A stretch of 64,000 bases of DNA from Glandiceps talaboti (Eukaryota; Hemichordata; Enteropneusta; Spengelidae), in the NCBI RefSeq assembly GCF_964340395.1, contig NC_135550.1:22142176-22206175 (forward strand), in the 5' to 3' direction. Shown here piece after piece: positions 48,306 to 62,358 of this stretch. Position 1 is the first letter of the stretch, and each line of letters begins with the position of its first letter. The notes under the pieces are model-generated. The model ran no database searches. It was not told where the DNA came from and was given only the letters and a program-made list of their open reading frames with translations. Position numbers and translations under genes: made by a program.

Positions 48306-51300
48306 CTAGCAGACACATGATGAAGTTTCTCTTGTGTAGTCCCATTGGTTTCCCCAGAACCCAGTGCACAGATAGCCACCAGGACCCTTGCCCTTGAACT
48401 CTGCTCCAGTGATGACATAATCTGGCACAAGGTTAGAAAACTGTAAAGAGAAAATTGATAACAACTTAGACTGAGATATACATGACATATCTGACATTGG
48501 TGACTTCCTTGACTGAGAAAGAGAACAGCTGCAGTTCAAAAGACAACACTAGTATTTTCTATAATTGTCAAATGTGAAAGTATTTCAACATTAAAAGGTA
48601 TACAATGTTGGGACAGATGCAAGCATTATTCAAATACCCATGTAATTGCAAGTGAATGTGTTTCTGTTTCCTACTACTGTTTTGGTGTCCAATGTAAAAT
48701 GACATGACACTGCCATCCCCCCTCCATGAGATTCTGATTTGGTACTGATAATATCATGTTAAACGGAAGATGAATTTACAAAGTTGAACTCACGGGAGAC
48801 CTTGTCATAGGTGGTATGGTTGGAGTTGCCAGTCGTACAACATCTTCAATACCATGAATAGAATTACCCATCAGTACTAAAGCTAAGCCAGAACCTCGGT
48901 GTGGAAGTAGTGATAATACACCAATCTCATGGTTTGTAAATCTACACTCACCAATGGATATACCTGACATGAAGTGAAAATTACATTATTCATGTGATGT
49001 GAATAGAAAGTGTTGGTGAGGTGCTGGTATACTGGGTCCCATGAAGTAAAGGCACAACGGACATGTTAAACTTTAAACAGTCATGTATAACTATTACAAT
49101 GCAGCTAATCTTATCACATGAACCCTCTAAATTACAAACATCATTTACTTTGTGAACTTTAATTCATAATACACAGTATAAAGCACAATGAATTGTTCAC
49201 CTTGCGTTTTTATTTTTTCAGATGTAGTCATCTTTGACATTTGTTAATTTTTTTCTGAAGAAGTCTGTATTCATTTCTGACAAGGTGTTTTTCTATTTGA
49301 TAGGTCTTACACATTTTTAAAATAAGAAATACAAATGCAGCACAAAAGAAGCCATACTAGGTCAAATGAAGGTGGGTATCAAATGGAAATATTAAAATGG
49401 CTAAGTGTGCTACACATGCCTTACCTTGTTCATCTACAGACAATGGTGAGCTATTTGTCATAATTTTAGATGTCCAACTATTTTCATTCGGTCCTCCCAA
49501 GATGATCAAATTGTATCCATTGGCAACACTGTCTGTTAGATCCTTATCTTTGATGATAGGTGCAATGGTTTCAGAGGTCAGGAAGAATAGATTAGCAATG
49601 TAGACAGCAAGTTGTTGTAATGTTGCTGTTATACTGCCCTCACCCTCAGTACCTGAAAATAGTCAAAAAATGTACAATTATATTTCTGTAAATAGGAAAG
49701 TTAGAATTGCATGACACCGACAAAGTAAGTTATTTTCAACTTCCCTACGAAACTGAATTTGATTTGAAATACACATTGTATCACTGACGTGATGACACAG
49801 ATAGCATGGCTATACCTGTTACGATCACAAATTGATGTTCCGCAACTCTTCTGGCTGGTCCCATATTGACTGGCCCTCTTTGTTGGTTAGATTCAAATAC
49901 TGATCCTACTGTTTCACATATAGACCATTTACCTGTCAAAAGAATTCAATATTGTGTTGAACATTCATCTTTCATACTTTCACCATTCAACAAATTTCCA
50001 AATTTATTTCGACAAATAAAGATTATAAAAAAAAAACCATTCATCTTCTTGTATTTTTTCCCCTAAATTTTATTCTTTTATTCTTAACTTTTTCACATAA
50101 CTTGATTTAAAGCAAACAGTTAGTTCATGCTGGTCTGAAGGTATACATTCTACACTTCTACTGACAAAGTAACAGTAAAACACAAGGATGGACTGCTGAC
50201 ATACAGATATAAAAAAGAACTGTACCTTTTGATTTACAAAAGTGAGAGCTTTCTTTCATGGCACTGGCAACATCATCTGTTGAAAATTTATCACTGTCAA
50301 TCTGAGAAACAAGAACATAAATCAGATTATAAACTGAAGTGACATTTTGTAATGACAATGATTGCAAAAATATTTTGCAAAATGGTGTTGACGAATAAGA
50401 TATTAATTTCATGATCTTTTGCTATCAAAGAACATTAACACCTTAACATGGTTGCCTTCCTTACACCATTGAATGGCGTATGAAAGCAAGGAAAGCAATG
50501 TAAACTCTTAGTCTTATAGACATGCACTCCTCTTTCCCAGATAGTTCACCGTAAGTCATATTTGTACAACATATCTCACCAGCCAAACCTATCTGTTTGC
50601 ATCATAGTTATACTATATAACCCATTTCAAAATGATCTTTACAACAAACTACTTTACCTGAATACTTTTTAATGTCCATAGTACTGGTGATACCGCAGGT
50701 TCATATAACTTGAATTTCAAGACATTGCTGGTTACCATGGAAACTGAGTCTGAGGAAAAGACAAGCTGAAAGAGATAAAACACATTTCCATTTCCATTTC
50801 CTTACAAGTACTGACATTGGTTACTGAACAATTCTGAGGAGGAAACATTTTTGACCTCAAAATATCACCAAACTAGGTCTAGTAGTCCATATTTGCAGTA
50901 GAATATAGAAGAACACTTTTATAGTAATATGCCAGATTGTTTTACATTTAAAAACAGAGACATTTCAGCAAGATATTCAATGCAAGAACGAATGTTCTTA
51001 AAGTGCAAAACATATTAGCTACTCACAGTGTCCAAACATTTTTGAGAATAATCCAAATTTTTTGCCAACATCTTATCGGCATCGTCTAGGGTGTACTACA
51101 ATATATTTGAGTATATGAACCAACCTCTATTTTGCTAATCCTGAATGGAATAATTTGTTGAAGTACTTGTATTCCGTGTACTCCTCCCATAAATGCAGGG
51201 TTGACTAATGTTACTGCGTATTTTCCCTGCCTCTCTTTGCTTTTTCTCACATTACCACTGTATCTGTTCACCATGGCAACATCATCATCATCATCATCAT

Positions 51301-54300
51301 CATCATCACCACCACCACCACCACCACCACCACCACAGTCTTCTGAATCACAAGTTTCATCCTTAGCAGCATCATTACTTGAGATGATTAGATTCTGAGA
51401 ATGTTTGACTGCAAAGTCTCTCAGTTTTTTGTCATTCACTGCTCCACCATCATTGGTTTCCCTGATACAGAAAGTAACATTTTACATAATACTCTGAGCA
51501 TAAACATTACTTAAAATGACACAGTTTGTCACCAAAGCCCTATTTTGAGGATAAGCAGTGTACAACGTGTACACACCATAAAAATTCTAACTTACATGAC
51601 ACAGCATGATAGATAGATCCACTGGTCACAAGACATTGACTTTATTGGTAATCCCCATTAACACAACAATTTGTACCAGTTTTAATTTGTATATCTGTCC
51701 CATCGACTTACTTGTTGATCTACTAAATCTAATCTAACCGATGTACTCAAAGATGTCACTGACATCGATACTTTTCAAATTTTACTGGTAATCGAAAATT
51801 AAAACCGTCCTGAAATATTATTCAGAAGTGGTAAATAATTACAATAGAAATTTCCTTAGTTTCAGGAGACAGCTGTTATGATATGGTAACATACATTTTT
51901 AAATATTCAGATCTCACCCTGACTTTACATCATACTTTTCCTCACTACTATGGTCTTGTACTTGTACTTTCACTATTACTTACCATGTGTCCCACCACCA
52001 ATGTTCTTTCCCAGCTAGTTCATCATAAGTCACATTTATTTTCTGTTCTTTGAGAAGACGATACATTCTCCTGCAAATAAATATAAAGATCATTCAAATA
52101 ACAATGTGAGTTGTGATGACAGAGAACACATATAATTATTTTATGATTAGTTTTGAATTTAAAAATCATCCACGCTGATGATTATTCCTGTCTCAAATTT
52201 TTATCCCTGTTTCAAATTTTTATCCCTAATATTCATGAACATTGCACAAGGAACACAATTGGAAGGTCTGATATGTTAATGGACTGTAAATACAAATCTC
52301 TATGAAATGTTAATAATTCAAATGAACAATAAGAATGCATATGAAGCAAAGACATGCAATACAGATGTTAAAAATAGAGATTTAAACTTGTAGAAGGCAG
52401 ATCACAGGTAAAAGTGTGCCTTCAGTTTTTCTGTTGTATCAATCTTGCAGCAGTTTGTTTTCTACTGTCTCTTTCTTGTCAAAGTTCCTTTCTTTTTGTA
52501 ATGTTTTTTCATTAATCACACAGTTTAGTCCTCAATGTAGCTCCTATAGAATGATGACATTGGGTTGAACGCTTACAGCTGTTTATAAAATGTTTTTTTG
52601 AGAAGTTAAAAAGAAGTCAAAATCATTTTCTGATGAGACTAACCTGACAAAGTAAGGATGAACTGTTCTGTCATCAGCACCAATTCTTGTCAAAACTTCA
52701 ACATGCTAGAAAAGATGAATCATCATGAATTGAAGTTAAATTTTCAATACAGAGAACAACACCCTGAAGTGTAAATTGTTTTTGGTGATATTGACTTAAA
52801 ACTGTTCCCATCACCGCAATGGTTCCTTGTAGTACATGACGGAGTTGATTAATGCCATTTCACACAAACCAATACATTAATTCTTTTTGGGATGCCATTT
52901 ACAGAAATTTAGAACTCCCAAATGTAAAGGTATACTAAAGTGGTATACTGTAACCAATGATGAAAAGTACATGATGTGTATTGTGCTGTTTTTTCAGACT
53001 CACCTGTAAATTGGAAATGTGAATATCTGCATTATTCTCTGCTATGCAGGACTGAATGAAAGAAATACAACTATGTGTCAGAATGAGTTAAAGTAACACT
53101 ATGAACTCATAAACAACACACACACATGTGCTGGTACAAACATGCACACATAAACACACACATCAACTGACAGACAGACACACAGACACGGACACACACA
53201 CACACAGACACACAGACACACAGACACACACACACACACACACATACACACACACAAAGTTGTAAACTGGACTATCAAGACATAGAGCATTTCTCACCTC
53301 CATGATAGCTTTGATGGCAGGATCTGTATGACTTGTACTTGTATCATGCCTGGAATCAGATTTGAAAAAAAAATACAACGATATAAAGATGAATATCAAC
53401 CTTACTACAGAGAATTCCTTCAGACTTGTCAATCAGAGTTTTCTAATAGTCACATCTCATTGAAATCTAAGCTGTGGTTACACAATTACTCATTCTTGAC
53501 TTTTCTGAAATTTGTACAAACCTGAAAAATTCATTGCTATCTCCATATTCTTCTTTCTTTATCCATCCAGCCAATGACATCACAGCTAGAGCTCTGTCTG
53601 GATAGTGTGTTGCTAAATGCCATGCTCCATGACCTCCCATGGAATGACCTGCAAATATCACATGATGTGCACTGGCCTTGTTTGGTAACCATGGTGTTTG
53701 ATGAGTCAACTGTAAACAATAATTTTAAAAATATAACTAAATAAATTATATATAAACAATGTTTTGCAAGTGTGTACAATACATGTATGATCTCCATGGC
53801 AAACTTTTGAAAAGAAATGTCAAATTCTAATTATACATTCAGACTTTTGAAATGTTGGTTAACAGCAAAATGAGGCGATATCTATGATTTGTGAAAGGTG
53901 TGAATGTTTGCTGATATTGCTATGCACTGAGAATGAAAGTCTATCATCTCTTTATTGTCATAAATACAAGTAGTTCCACTTATTACTAGACATCTGAGGA
54001 AAATGAACACTGCTGTGCACAGACATGATACTTGCATATAGATAAACAGTGTTACAGTTTGATCTAACCTCTTGCAGTCTTTCTAATGCTGTCATCGAAG
54101 TCAGTGCACCTGGTCCCTCCCAGTTATGAGCTCCATGCCTATAGTAGAAAATATCAGAGATAACACAGGTGATGTCAACATTTGAATAGACAACAATATA
54201 ATATCACTTCATTTTTTTTTAATTTTGTGAAATTATTTTGTCAAAATATAGGAATATAATTGTGAAGTTGTTTAGTTGAAAAATAGCCACAAGGTAAAAT

Positions 54301-57300
54301 GGTAAAGCTATTCCTGTACAATGTAACATTATGAAAAAACAGACTCCAGCTGATAATTACCTTGTTGTGGCAAGTAACCACGCTGTTTCTAAACCAAATA
54401 TCCATTTACCATGCTCCATTCTCTTGTAACTGTCTGCTTGATTCTGTACCTGTACACCTACAATATAGATGATGAATAGAATCACTACAAAATGTGAAAG
54501 TGTGAAATCTAGTTTCAAACTGTTAGTTGTAGTGCTGTATGACTAGTCAACAAAGTCTGGTCCGAATTTCATATTTACACATGTGATGACCTGCAGGTAA
54601 AATTCACATGGCTTTTAGAGGGTCTACAACATCACCTTGATTGCAGTGACATTGAACTCCGTCAAAAGTGACAAACAAAATACTGACATGTCAAAAGATA
54701 AATCTAGTCTGTTGATTGTGGGACTGAAACTACTGTAGATATTAAGTTTAAAATACAAATCAACTCACCTGTACCATGCAAACTGAGAAATACCTGAAAT
54801 GAAAAATAAGTTTAATGATTATGAAAACTGACCACCTATTGCATACACATATTCCTTCAATTATTGCATAAACATTTGGATTATCTGCACATTTTGTTTA
54901 CAGAAATGGTGCAAAGCAGACTGTATGTATATTTAACATAAAACTTCTAGTGAATTTACAATCCTTCAAATTGAGAATTCAATTTGCAATGAACAAACAA
55001 ACAAACAAACAAACATACTTACAGGACATACACCACTAGGACAGTCGTCTATGGGTGGAATGGCTGCTGCTTGCTGTACCTATAAATTGAAATAGCACAG
55101 TCAGAGTTGCCATGGAAACAAATCACTGGTACATGAAATCAAAGATAGAAGTTAGCATTTGAGAATATGATAAAATTTATACTTACTGATCCATCATGAT
55201 CTATGTAGGTAAAAATAAATGATTCCCCAAACTTTCTACATCTCAATGTGATTGGTAGTTGCTGTGACTGACCATCTGATGTGCTCAACTTGAGGGTTAA
55301 TCTACCAAAATATGATAGTGAGGGGAAAATCATTTATATACAAGATTTCATATCAAAGTCCTAGTCAAGGATACATTCCAAAGTAACTATTGGCTGGCCA
55401 ACAGTGACAGTGAAGAGAATCCGATTTAATAGCAAGTTTTCTATTTCAAAAATGTCACATAAAGTATAATTCTAACTAAACCCCACAATACAACATACTA
55501 ATAAAGCAAAATCATCAAATTCACTTTTTTTTTTAAATTTTCAATCAACATCAATATCAATTTTACAGATACAACAATTTGTAATAAAAACTGAAACAGC
55601 GTCAAGAAATCGTTGCTTCCAATAGCCTGGTTGTTTGTGGTAGAAGACCTGGAAATGACCCTATGACCTTAAGAGGTCATTCACTTTACTTTCCTGAACA
55701 AAGGTAATGTCTGTTGTGATATCCAAGAGAAGTATTTTGTGACAATTCTCACCTTGTATCTACACATGGCATATCGTTTGTTTCCTCTTTATGTTGTATT
55801 TCAACTGTTATTGGTATGGTTTGACCTGGAGCAATACCAAACTGTTTGCTGTTTTCTGTTTGTTTAACATCAACTGAGGATCCAGAACTCTGACTTGCCA
55901 TGGTAACTCTGTCAGGATGAAGTACAATTTCAATCACTTCTGAATGACAACTGATATTGTGGTAATAACAGCATGATTTATTGAATTCCGATGGTTTTTA
56001 TCAATTTCAAAATATACTTGGTCAACTAAAACAATAACAATACATACAATATTTTCAACAAGGATTACAATCCCAAAGGTTTTGTACATCTATCTCAGCT
56101 AAAATAAAGATTAATTCACAATTATCTACTAGACCACAGTCCCTTTTTACAGAGACCGTGACTAGACAGACCTGTGTGTGTTATAGACATGGTGACCACA
56201 GGAGAAAGTTTCCAAATCCTAGAGTGATGTTCTACTGAGTCTCTAAACTTCTAACAATGTTTGAATTGTTGAATAGGTATCAATACTTGACTTCATGTTA
56301 TATTTAGTAATAGCGTAAAGTTGTTGTTTTTTAAATCTAATTTTGAAGTGACTATGTAGCTTTCAGCTGAATCTCTCACACATCATCGGTGTTATTGTCT
56401 GAAATAGTATATTCATCAAACTGGTCATGAACATAAAAGTTAAACAAGGAGGATTTTATTTACTTGATATGCCTGATCCATTTACTAGACTGTACATTTG
56501 TGACAGGAATAGAAATCACCTGACCAAACACATGACCATCTACAAGGTCAGGCTTCATTTGGGGTAAATGAACTTCAAATATATCTGTACCTGGTAAAAG
56601 CAACATAATATGGTTATAAAAATGAAATGAAACATGTTTATATTGACATTACCTATATACTATGACTTGAAAGATGACACAACAAACTGATTGTGAGTTA
56701 TGCTAGAATTAGTGACACAAACACAATACGTGTAAACTTATGTTGAAAGACAAAACAAAGAATCATTGGCCAATCTTTAAAATATACAGATTGAGAAATT
56801 TTATGCTCACATAAATACTCTTCTCCAAATGTTAATACATACCTGCTGTTTTTATATTGCATTGGAACAACTTGAAGAAAAGATGGAAGAAGAAAAGAAA
56901 ACATGAAATTTAAAAAAATTACATATATTTTTTGGACAAAAGTTGTTGTCTTTAAATTCTTGAATCTTATCTCTATGGACTTCTTTAACTTAGTGATATT
57001 ATTACTCCTGCTTGCATTTTCAATATTTGGACCACATTTGATGATGACCTGTAATTTGTCTTAGATCTATGCCATTTCCACATCATGAATGTTTTATAGC
57101 ATAGTTACAGCACTAACCTGAGTTCCTTTAGTTCTAAGTTTGGCATATAAAGTATGTATTCCATGAGATAGAGGCACAGCAAACCTGTATCATTAAAAGT
57201 ATATATAAGTGTGAAAAAAAAGTTATTCAAAACACTGGCTGTGTGTAAACCTTTCTTTTCTTCAAACAAAAGAGAAATTATTATATATTGGAAAGGGCCA

Positions 57301-60300
57301 AGGGTCTGAATTTAGAAAGATATCTAAAATCCAATGTTACACACCAATATTCGTTTCTCCTGTAGACATCACCAACAAGGAAGATGCCATCAACAAACAT
57401 AGTTGGGATTCCTAATGCAGAAAGACAAAATGAGAGGGAAATTGTCATCTTCTGACATTACCATAGATAACAAAGTATAGTGCTCACCTACTATTAATTA
57501 AGATATTATTAAAAATTTTAAAAATTTTGGAATTTGGAGAAATTAAGAGCTTACCTAAACATTGTATCAGAACATTTTCATTGTTATGATTGACAGCAAA
57601 TTCTCCAACAGCCCATCCCTGTGAATTAAAATACAAATTGTTAAAATGATGTGTTCCATGCTGTTAATTCTTGTTTTCACCTAAATTCTGCAAGATACAC
57701 CAAAATGTACTGACCTGCCACTCAGTAATGGCCATTGACCCCAATCCAGAGACAAGGTCATTCCAGTTGATTTGTGGATTAATTTGAACATTGTCGATGG
57801 CGTTCTGAAAGGAAAATCAGAGATCATTCATAAGTTAAAGCACATTGTCAAATCAAGTCACACACTTTAAATTTTTGAACCTAGAATATTACAATTATGA
57901 AAACTGTAAATGTGTACAATGATAATCTAACAATGGGAAGAATTGTAGAAGTGCAAAAGATACATATATTCTCATATACCTTTTGTAGTATTTTCTTCCA
58001 TTGTGTTTCACCTCCAGCTACAAGTTCTGTATAGTATTTGACTTTCTTGTCATACCTATGCCGTGATGCATTATAAATACCACCATGGAATTCCAATGGA
58101 TCACCATCTACTTCAGGTTTGCCAATGACAAATGGACCTATGATGCAGAGAGGAAGATTTTCATGATTCAAATATGTACTTAACTTAAAAATTTTACTTT
58201 AATGACAGATCCTGGATTACATTTGTCTTTGTTTCAATACTTTTTGGGAATAGACTGTTTACAGAAATATTGGTACTCTGTGTATATGTCATAATACACT
58301 GAGATACAATGGAGTACCTGCACTAACACCATAAACAGGCTATTTTGACAAAATCAAATTTTTACATGGATTCTTGTTTAGTGCATAATAATGTCAAGTT
58401 GTCCTGTAAGCATTCTATACATGTTGAACAGAAAAATACGGAATATATACTTTGGTCATTCTACATCACGACAACGCACATCTATGTTATGACAACGCGT
58501 GTCTACTTCACTGGTTCTGTTGTGTTTGAAATATGAGTCAAAATGCAATTATTTTCCCAAATTTTTCTTTTATGTAATATATTACTGCACTGATATAATT
58601 ATGTTATTCCCCAAAAAATTTTCTTTGAAAATACTCATGATCTAAGGGTTGTCACTACTCGTGCCTAGTGACTTTTAGTGACAAAGACCCCTTATGTCAC
58701 TCGTGTTTTCCTTGGCTGAACAAAGAAAAATGTTGGGAATAACATCTAATTGTATAAACATAAGTTAACAATACACGTTATATGACTTACCAATGTAATG
58801 CCATGTAGCAATGTGTGATGATATTTTCCCTGTTAGCTTTGCTGCTTGTTTAAAACTTGTGGTGGCTTTAGAGTTTTCTTCCTGTCCTTGAAACAGAGTT
58901 CCCAACTCAGACCTAACAATATGAATATAGGATTGACATCTAAAAATAACAACTTGTCTGTAACATTTATTTTGTAAATTTTAATCATGATATTATCTTG
59001 TATTTTATTGTACTCAATTACACTGATACTTTGTCTACTCTGATTTTTTATCAATTGTTCTTTTTACAATGAAATTTTTTTGTTATATTTCTTTCAAATG
59101 GTATCACTCTATTATGAATTTTAATATTGACTCACCACATCCATCCATCCTCTGGGTTAATTTCCAGATTTTTCAGTACACATACCAGTGCTTCTTTGCT
59201 CTACACCATGTCAGGTGAAAACACAAATAGACAACATTAATTGTTCTGGTTATTATACAAAGCATCAATATGCAATGTAAATACCATATATGACTCTAGC
59301 GTTGGTTTTCCATTGGATATCAGCACTTTTTTTTTCATTTTTATGCAAATCGTGCCTGCAATCTCATTAATACATCCAGGAGATGTGGGTATGTGATGAC
59401 TTACATGTGTAAAGGAAATAAAACCTTGCACAGAATTTCTAATAATGAATGCCACTGTGATCTCAGATAGTAGCTATTGAATGATCAGAAGTATCTATGA
59501 TTGAATCACCTTATCAGTTACTCCCCAAATCAGGAGATAACAAAGGAAATTGAGTTGTTTTCTGTACATATTGCATTCATATTATCACTACTTATTTCAG
59601 GAATTTTGCACACATAAAATATAAGTCATTCTAATAATTCTGATATCAAAAAATATTATCCATAATCCTATTTATGATATTTTTACCTTTTTTTTGATCC
59701 TTAACTTTGCAATATGATCAACACTAGAAGCTTTACAAGTACTGGTATCAACTTTCTTAGTTTCCCTTTCTAACAACTGGGCAGCTGCTTTCTGAAAAAT
59801 AAGAATAAAATTATATCAAGTTTATGTAAATATATCTTAGAAGTTGCAATCAGTCAGAAATTTCTTTTCTCCAAACTTTTCACACAATTCACATATTTCA
59901 AAATAATACATAAAATAAAGAAGAAACAGGAGGCAGACTATATAAATATAAACAGTTTTGTATGTTTCATCATAGACTCTCCACTCCTCTGGGTGGAGGG
60001 TCTATGATTTCGTAATGGTTTGATATTCACATGTTTTTATATCTTCATCTCCTACATACTAGTAATATACTATATTTACATGTAATGTAGGGCGTAATGT
60101 AAGGCATGAAGTTACTATTATTTCCTATGATATTTTTGTACTATAATTATAAACTTCGGTTTCATCTGGTCTGGAATACTCATTTCCATATTGTTTCTAG
60201 CATTTTTCGATATGGTCAATTTCATCATTCGATATATATAGTCGATCAGAACTGAGAAGGTCTGAGTACGTCTAACCTGTATTTCTCTCTTTTTACTAAA

Positions 60301-60360
60301 ACAACAGTTTACAAAGACCAACAAGACCCACAGGAAAAGTAAACACGCAAAAAGCCTCAT
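48306..60360 (-). CDS. Large secreted S9-like serine hydrolase (alpha/beta-hydrolase fold), 1071 residues
   Basis: Thirty exons join in one frame: 60277-60360, 59687-59791, 59136-59200, 58791-58912, 57980-58137, 57715-57804, 57555-57618, 57345-57411, 57118-57184, 56843-56870, 56464-56590, 55753-55950, 55187-55301, 55023-55079, 54769-54793, 54361-54457, 54069-54138, 53522-53709, 53298-53349, 53004-53051, 52644-52705, 51984-52070, 51125-51461, 51027-51095, 50658-50765, 50226-50301, 49816-49932, 49425-49652, 48794-48963, 48306-48440. A signal peptide ([20 protein letters not shown]) opens the protein. About 400 residues follow that look beta-rich. The catalytic domain has an oxyanion-loop motif FLSLHGTG (451-458), [11 protein letters not shown] (490-500), nucleophile Ser536 in [11 protein letters not shown], a probable Asp620 or Asp621 ([11 protein letters not shown]) and His653 ([10 protein letters not shown]). 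A poly-Gly/poly-Asp tract (702-719) follows, then a C-terminal domain ending [13 protein letters not shown]. The triad order fits prolyl-oligopeptidase-like enzymes or esterases. The substrate cannot be read from the sequence. Confidence 0.85.
51281..51336. repeat. Coding trinucleotide tract (9 Gly + 9 Asp)
   Basis: On the minus strand, nine GGT codons are followed by nine GAT codons inside the 51125-51461 exon of the hydrolase gene. It sits about 50 residues after the catalytic His, probably in a linker to the C-terminal domain. The reading frame is open through the whole tract. Confidence 0.95.
53114..53257. repeat. (CA)n/(CAGA)n microsatellite
   Basis: Compound CA-rich tract in the hydrolase intron between exons 53298-53349 and 53004-53051. 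Confidence 0.95.
58436..58750. mobile_element. Foldback repeat, copy 2 (about 300 bp)
   Basis: In a hydrolase intron (between 58791-58912 and 57980-58137). Same order of landmarks as the copy at 25715-26035, in the same orientation, with many substitutions and small gaps. No coding potential. Confidence 0.75.
59971..60006. repeat. CATAGAC hairpin, hydrolase intron 1
   Basis: Arms CATAGACTCTCCAC / GTGGAGGGTCTATG with one mismatch and an 8-nt loop. Confidence 0.88.
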
Positions 60361-62358
60361 CTCCTTTCGATACAAAGCCTGAATCCAGTCTTCCTACTAT
60401 GATGTGCAAACTAGAGTCTTGTATTTATAGCATGGTGTGAATGAACGAGCGTGAGCACATAGCATAACATTAACAACAGCCAGCTGTTCTGCCATTTATT
60501 TATCAGCCATAACGATCCCAAAGTTGTCATCGGATTCGTTTTCGGAATCATTTTCGAATTCGAGCCACTGAATAAAATGCCGATTTCCAAGGTGATTTAC
60601 TGTCGTATTAAAGCCATTAAATGTTGTGATTTCCATACTAAATATTTTATTTGAAATGTCATGTAAAACACTCTTCTCGGGGTTTTATTTATTAAAATCT
60701 TGATGAATGACGCCCTCTTTGTTCAACCATTACAAGTGGACAGTGAACATTATTGAGTTTACAAAAAGTAAAATAAAAGTAAAATTCAAAGAATGTGGTA
60801 AATAAGTCCCATTCTTGCAAACCATATCCCATATTTCATTTCCGGTGAAAGTCTTGTCACCGATGCGCAATACGACAATCAACCTAACATTTTGAATATG
60901 AAAACGAACCCAACTTTGGAAACGTGAGAGTTCGTTCACCCCTTGTTTTGTCTCAAACGTGTAGCATGTGTAGACGGAACGCTTGAGCCGCGACAGTACG
61001 CAAGGTGGAAACGTTTCTTTGCTCAAAAAAGGGTACAATTCCCGGTACAGTATTGCACTACCAGTAAAGTAACATACTTCTCGGAATTTTGAAAAGATTC
61101 ACCAGCGTTTACTGCAGTGACTGACGACCACACTGTGTGTGTCAGTCCAGGGTGTCAATGCAGTGACTTGTCGTCTTCACTGCGTTTACGTTTGAACAAC
61201 CGCGGCTGTGTCGGGAGCAACGATTGGTTCTTTGGACGTAAATGGCGATCATCTGATGTTACGACGGCCAATAAGACAATGAGCTGAGGGGCGACCTGAA
61301 CTGCAACGCCACGCCCATTTCGGACAGCTTTACAAGATATACTATTGTACAGCAAACATCAACACTAAAACCATGTTGTACTGAATGTTACTGCCATATT
61401 ACATGTAACTTGATGCCATTCAGTACTTGGCGTTGGAAGGTAACGATCAGAGTGATATTTATACATTTATCTTGAGAACGCCCATGATAAGGTTAGTCAG
61501 TAAACACTAAACTGTTGTAGTACAGGTATACGTTCAGATATAATTTGCACGTGAATCAGTGATGATGTAACGTTTACACATACCATTTGAGCATTTTGAT
61601 GCTTCAAGTGTGCTTTATCATTTAGTTTTGTTGATTGTCACTTCTAGTCCTGCTTGCATACGGAGGAATTCGGGACTCGATTCTGACAATTGTCCCTCCC
61701 CCTCTTGTTCAGAGTCAAGTCAGTAATACAGACTCGTGCACCGTCATGTAAGCAGGACTATGTCACTTCAAGTTCTATGTTTTAGTCCTACCAATACCAT
61801 ACGCGTAGTGTGTGTTGTGTACATTGATATCCCAGGTCTATTATAAATGTGTCTTAAAATTATTATTAGGTATAAAGTTTTCACGTGTGATTACCAAGAT
61901 TGGTGTTTTACTTATAATTTGTATATTTATATGATTTGCCAAGGTACACTATATGCTTTATAAATAGCAATATTTATAATATATGTAAATTCAATGCCGA
62001 TTTGAGTACTGACTGCAGCAGGTCTATATTTAGATATTAATATAACTTTAAAATGAGTGCATTTGTCCACTTGAAATTTGTCAAAAATGTTCTCAACTCT
62101 GCTGATAATTAATCGTCAGTGCAGTAAAGGCTAAAGTTGGATATTTTCCATCATTGTTACTTGTAGATATCTCACCACATGTGCAAAGATGACTAATCTG
62201 ATGCATTGTTTGATAGTTTGTTGACCTCCAAGAGTCCCAAGAATTATAGACTAATGTAATATTTGTCCAAATCATTAATTTGAACTCTGTACAATTATCT
62301 ATCTGCAGTTCAAAAGGTAGTTCAAAAGGTTGCTGTGACTGATATTACTATCATTACA
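60361..62358. promoter_or_regulatory. Divergent region between hydrolase gene and GNPAT
   Basis: About 2 kb between diverging start codons. CpG-rich sequence around 60950-61320 suggests a shared or paired promoter. A candidate GNPAT 5' UTR exon ends at a plus-strand donor AAG|GTTAGT (61491). A candidate acceptor ATCTGCAG|TTC (62308/62309) precedes the start codon. The foldback element at 61645-61760 lies in between. No coding sequence could be supported. Confidence 0.5.
61645..61760. mobile_element. TAGTCCTGCTT foldback element
   Basis: The ends TAGTCCTGCTTGCATACGG and (reverse complement of the right end) TAGTCCTGCTTACATGACGG pair closely; the interior pairs weakly. The left arm resembles that of the element at 44101-44202. 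Confidence 0.65.

Noticed and set aside
60730-61038. 102-codon minus-strand open frame upstream of the hydrolase gene
   Set aside because: No recognisable domain, lies in a CpG-rich promoter-like region and has no partner exon; kept out for lack of support.
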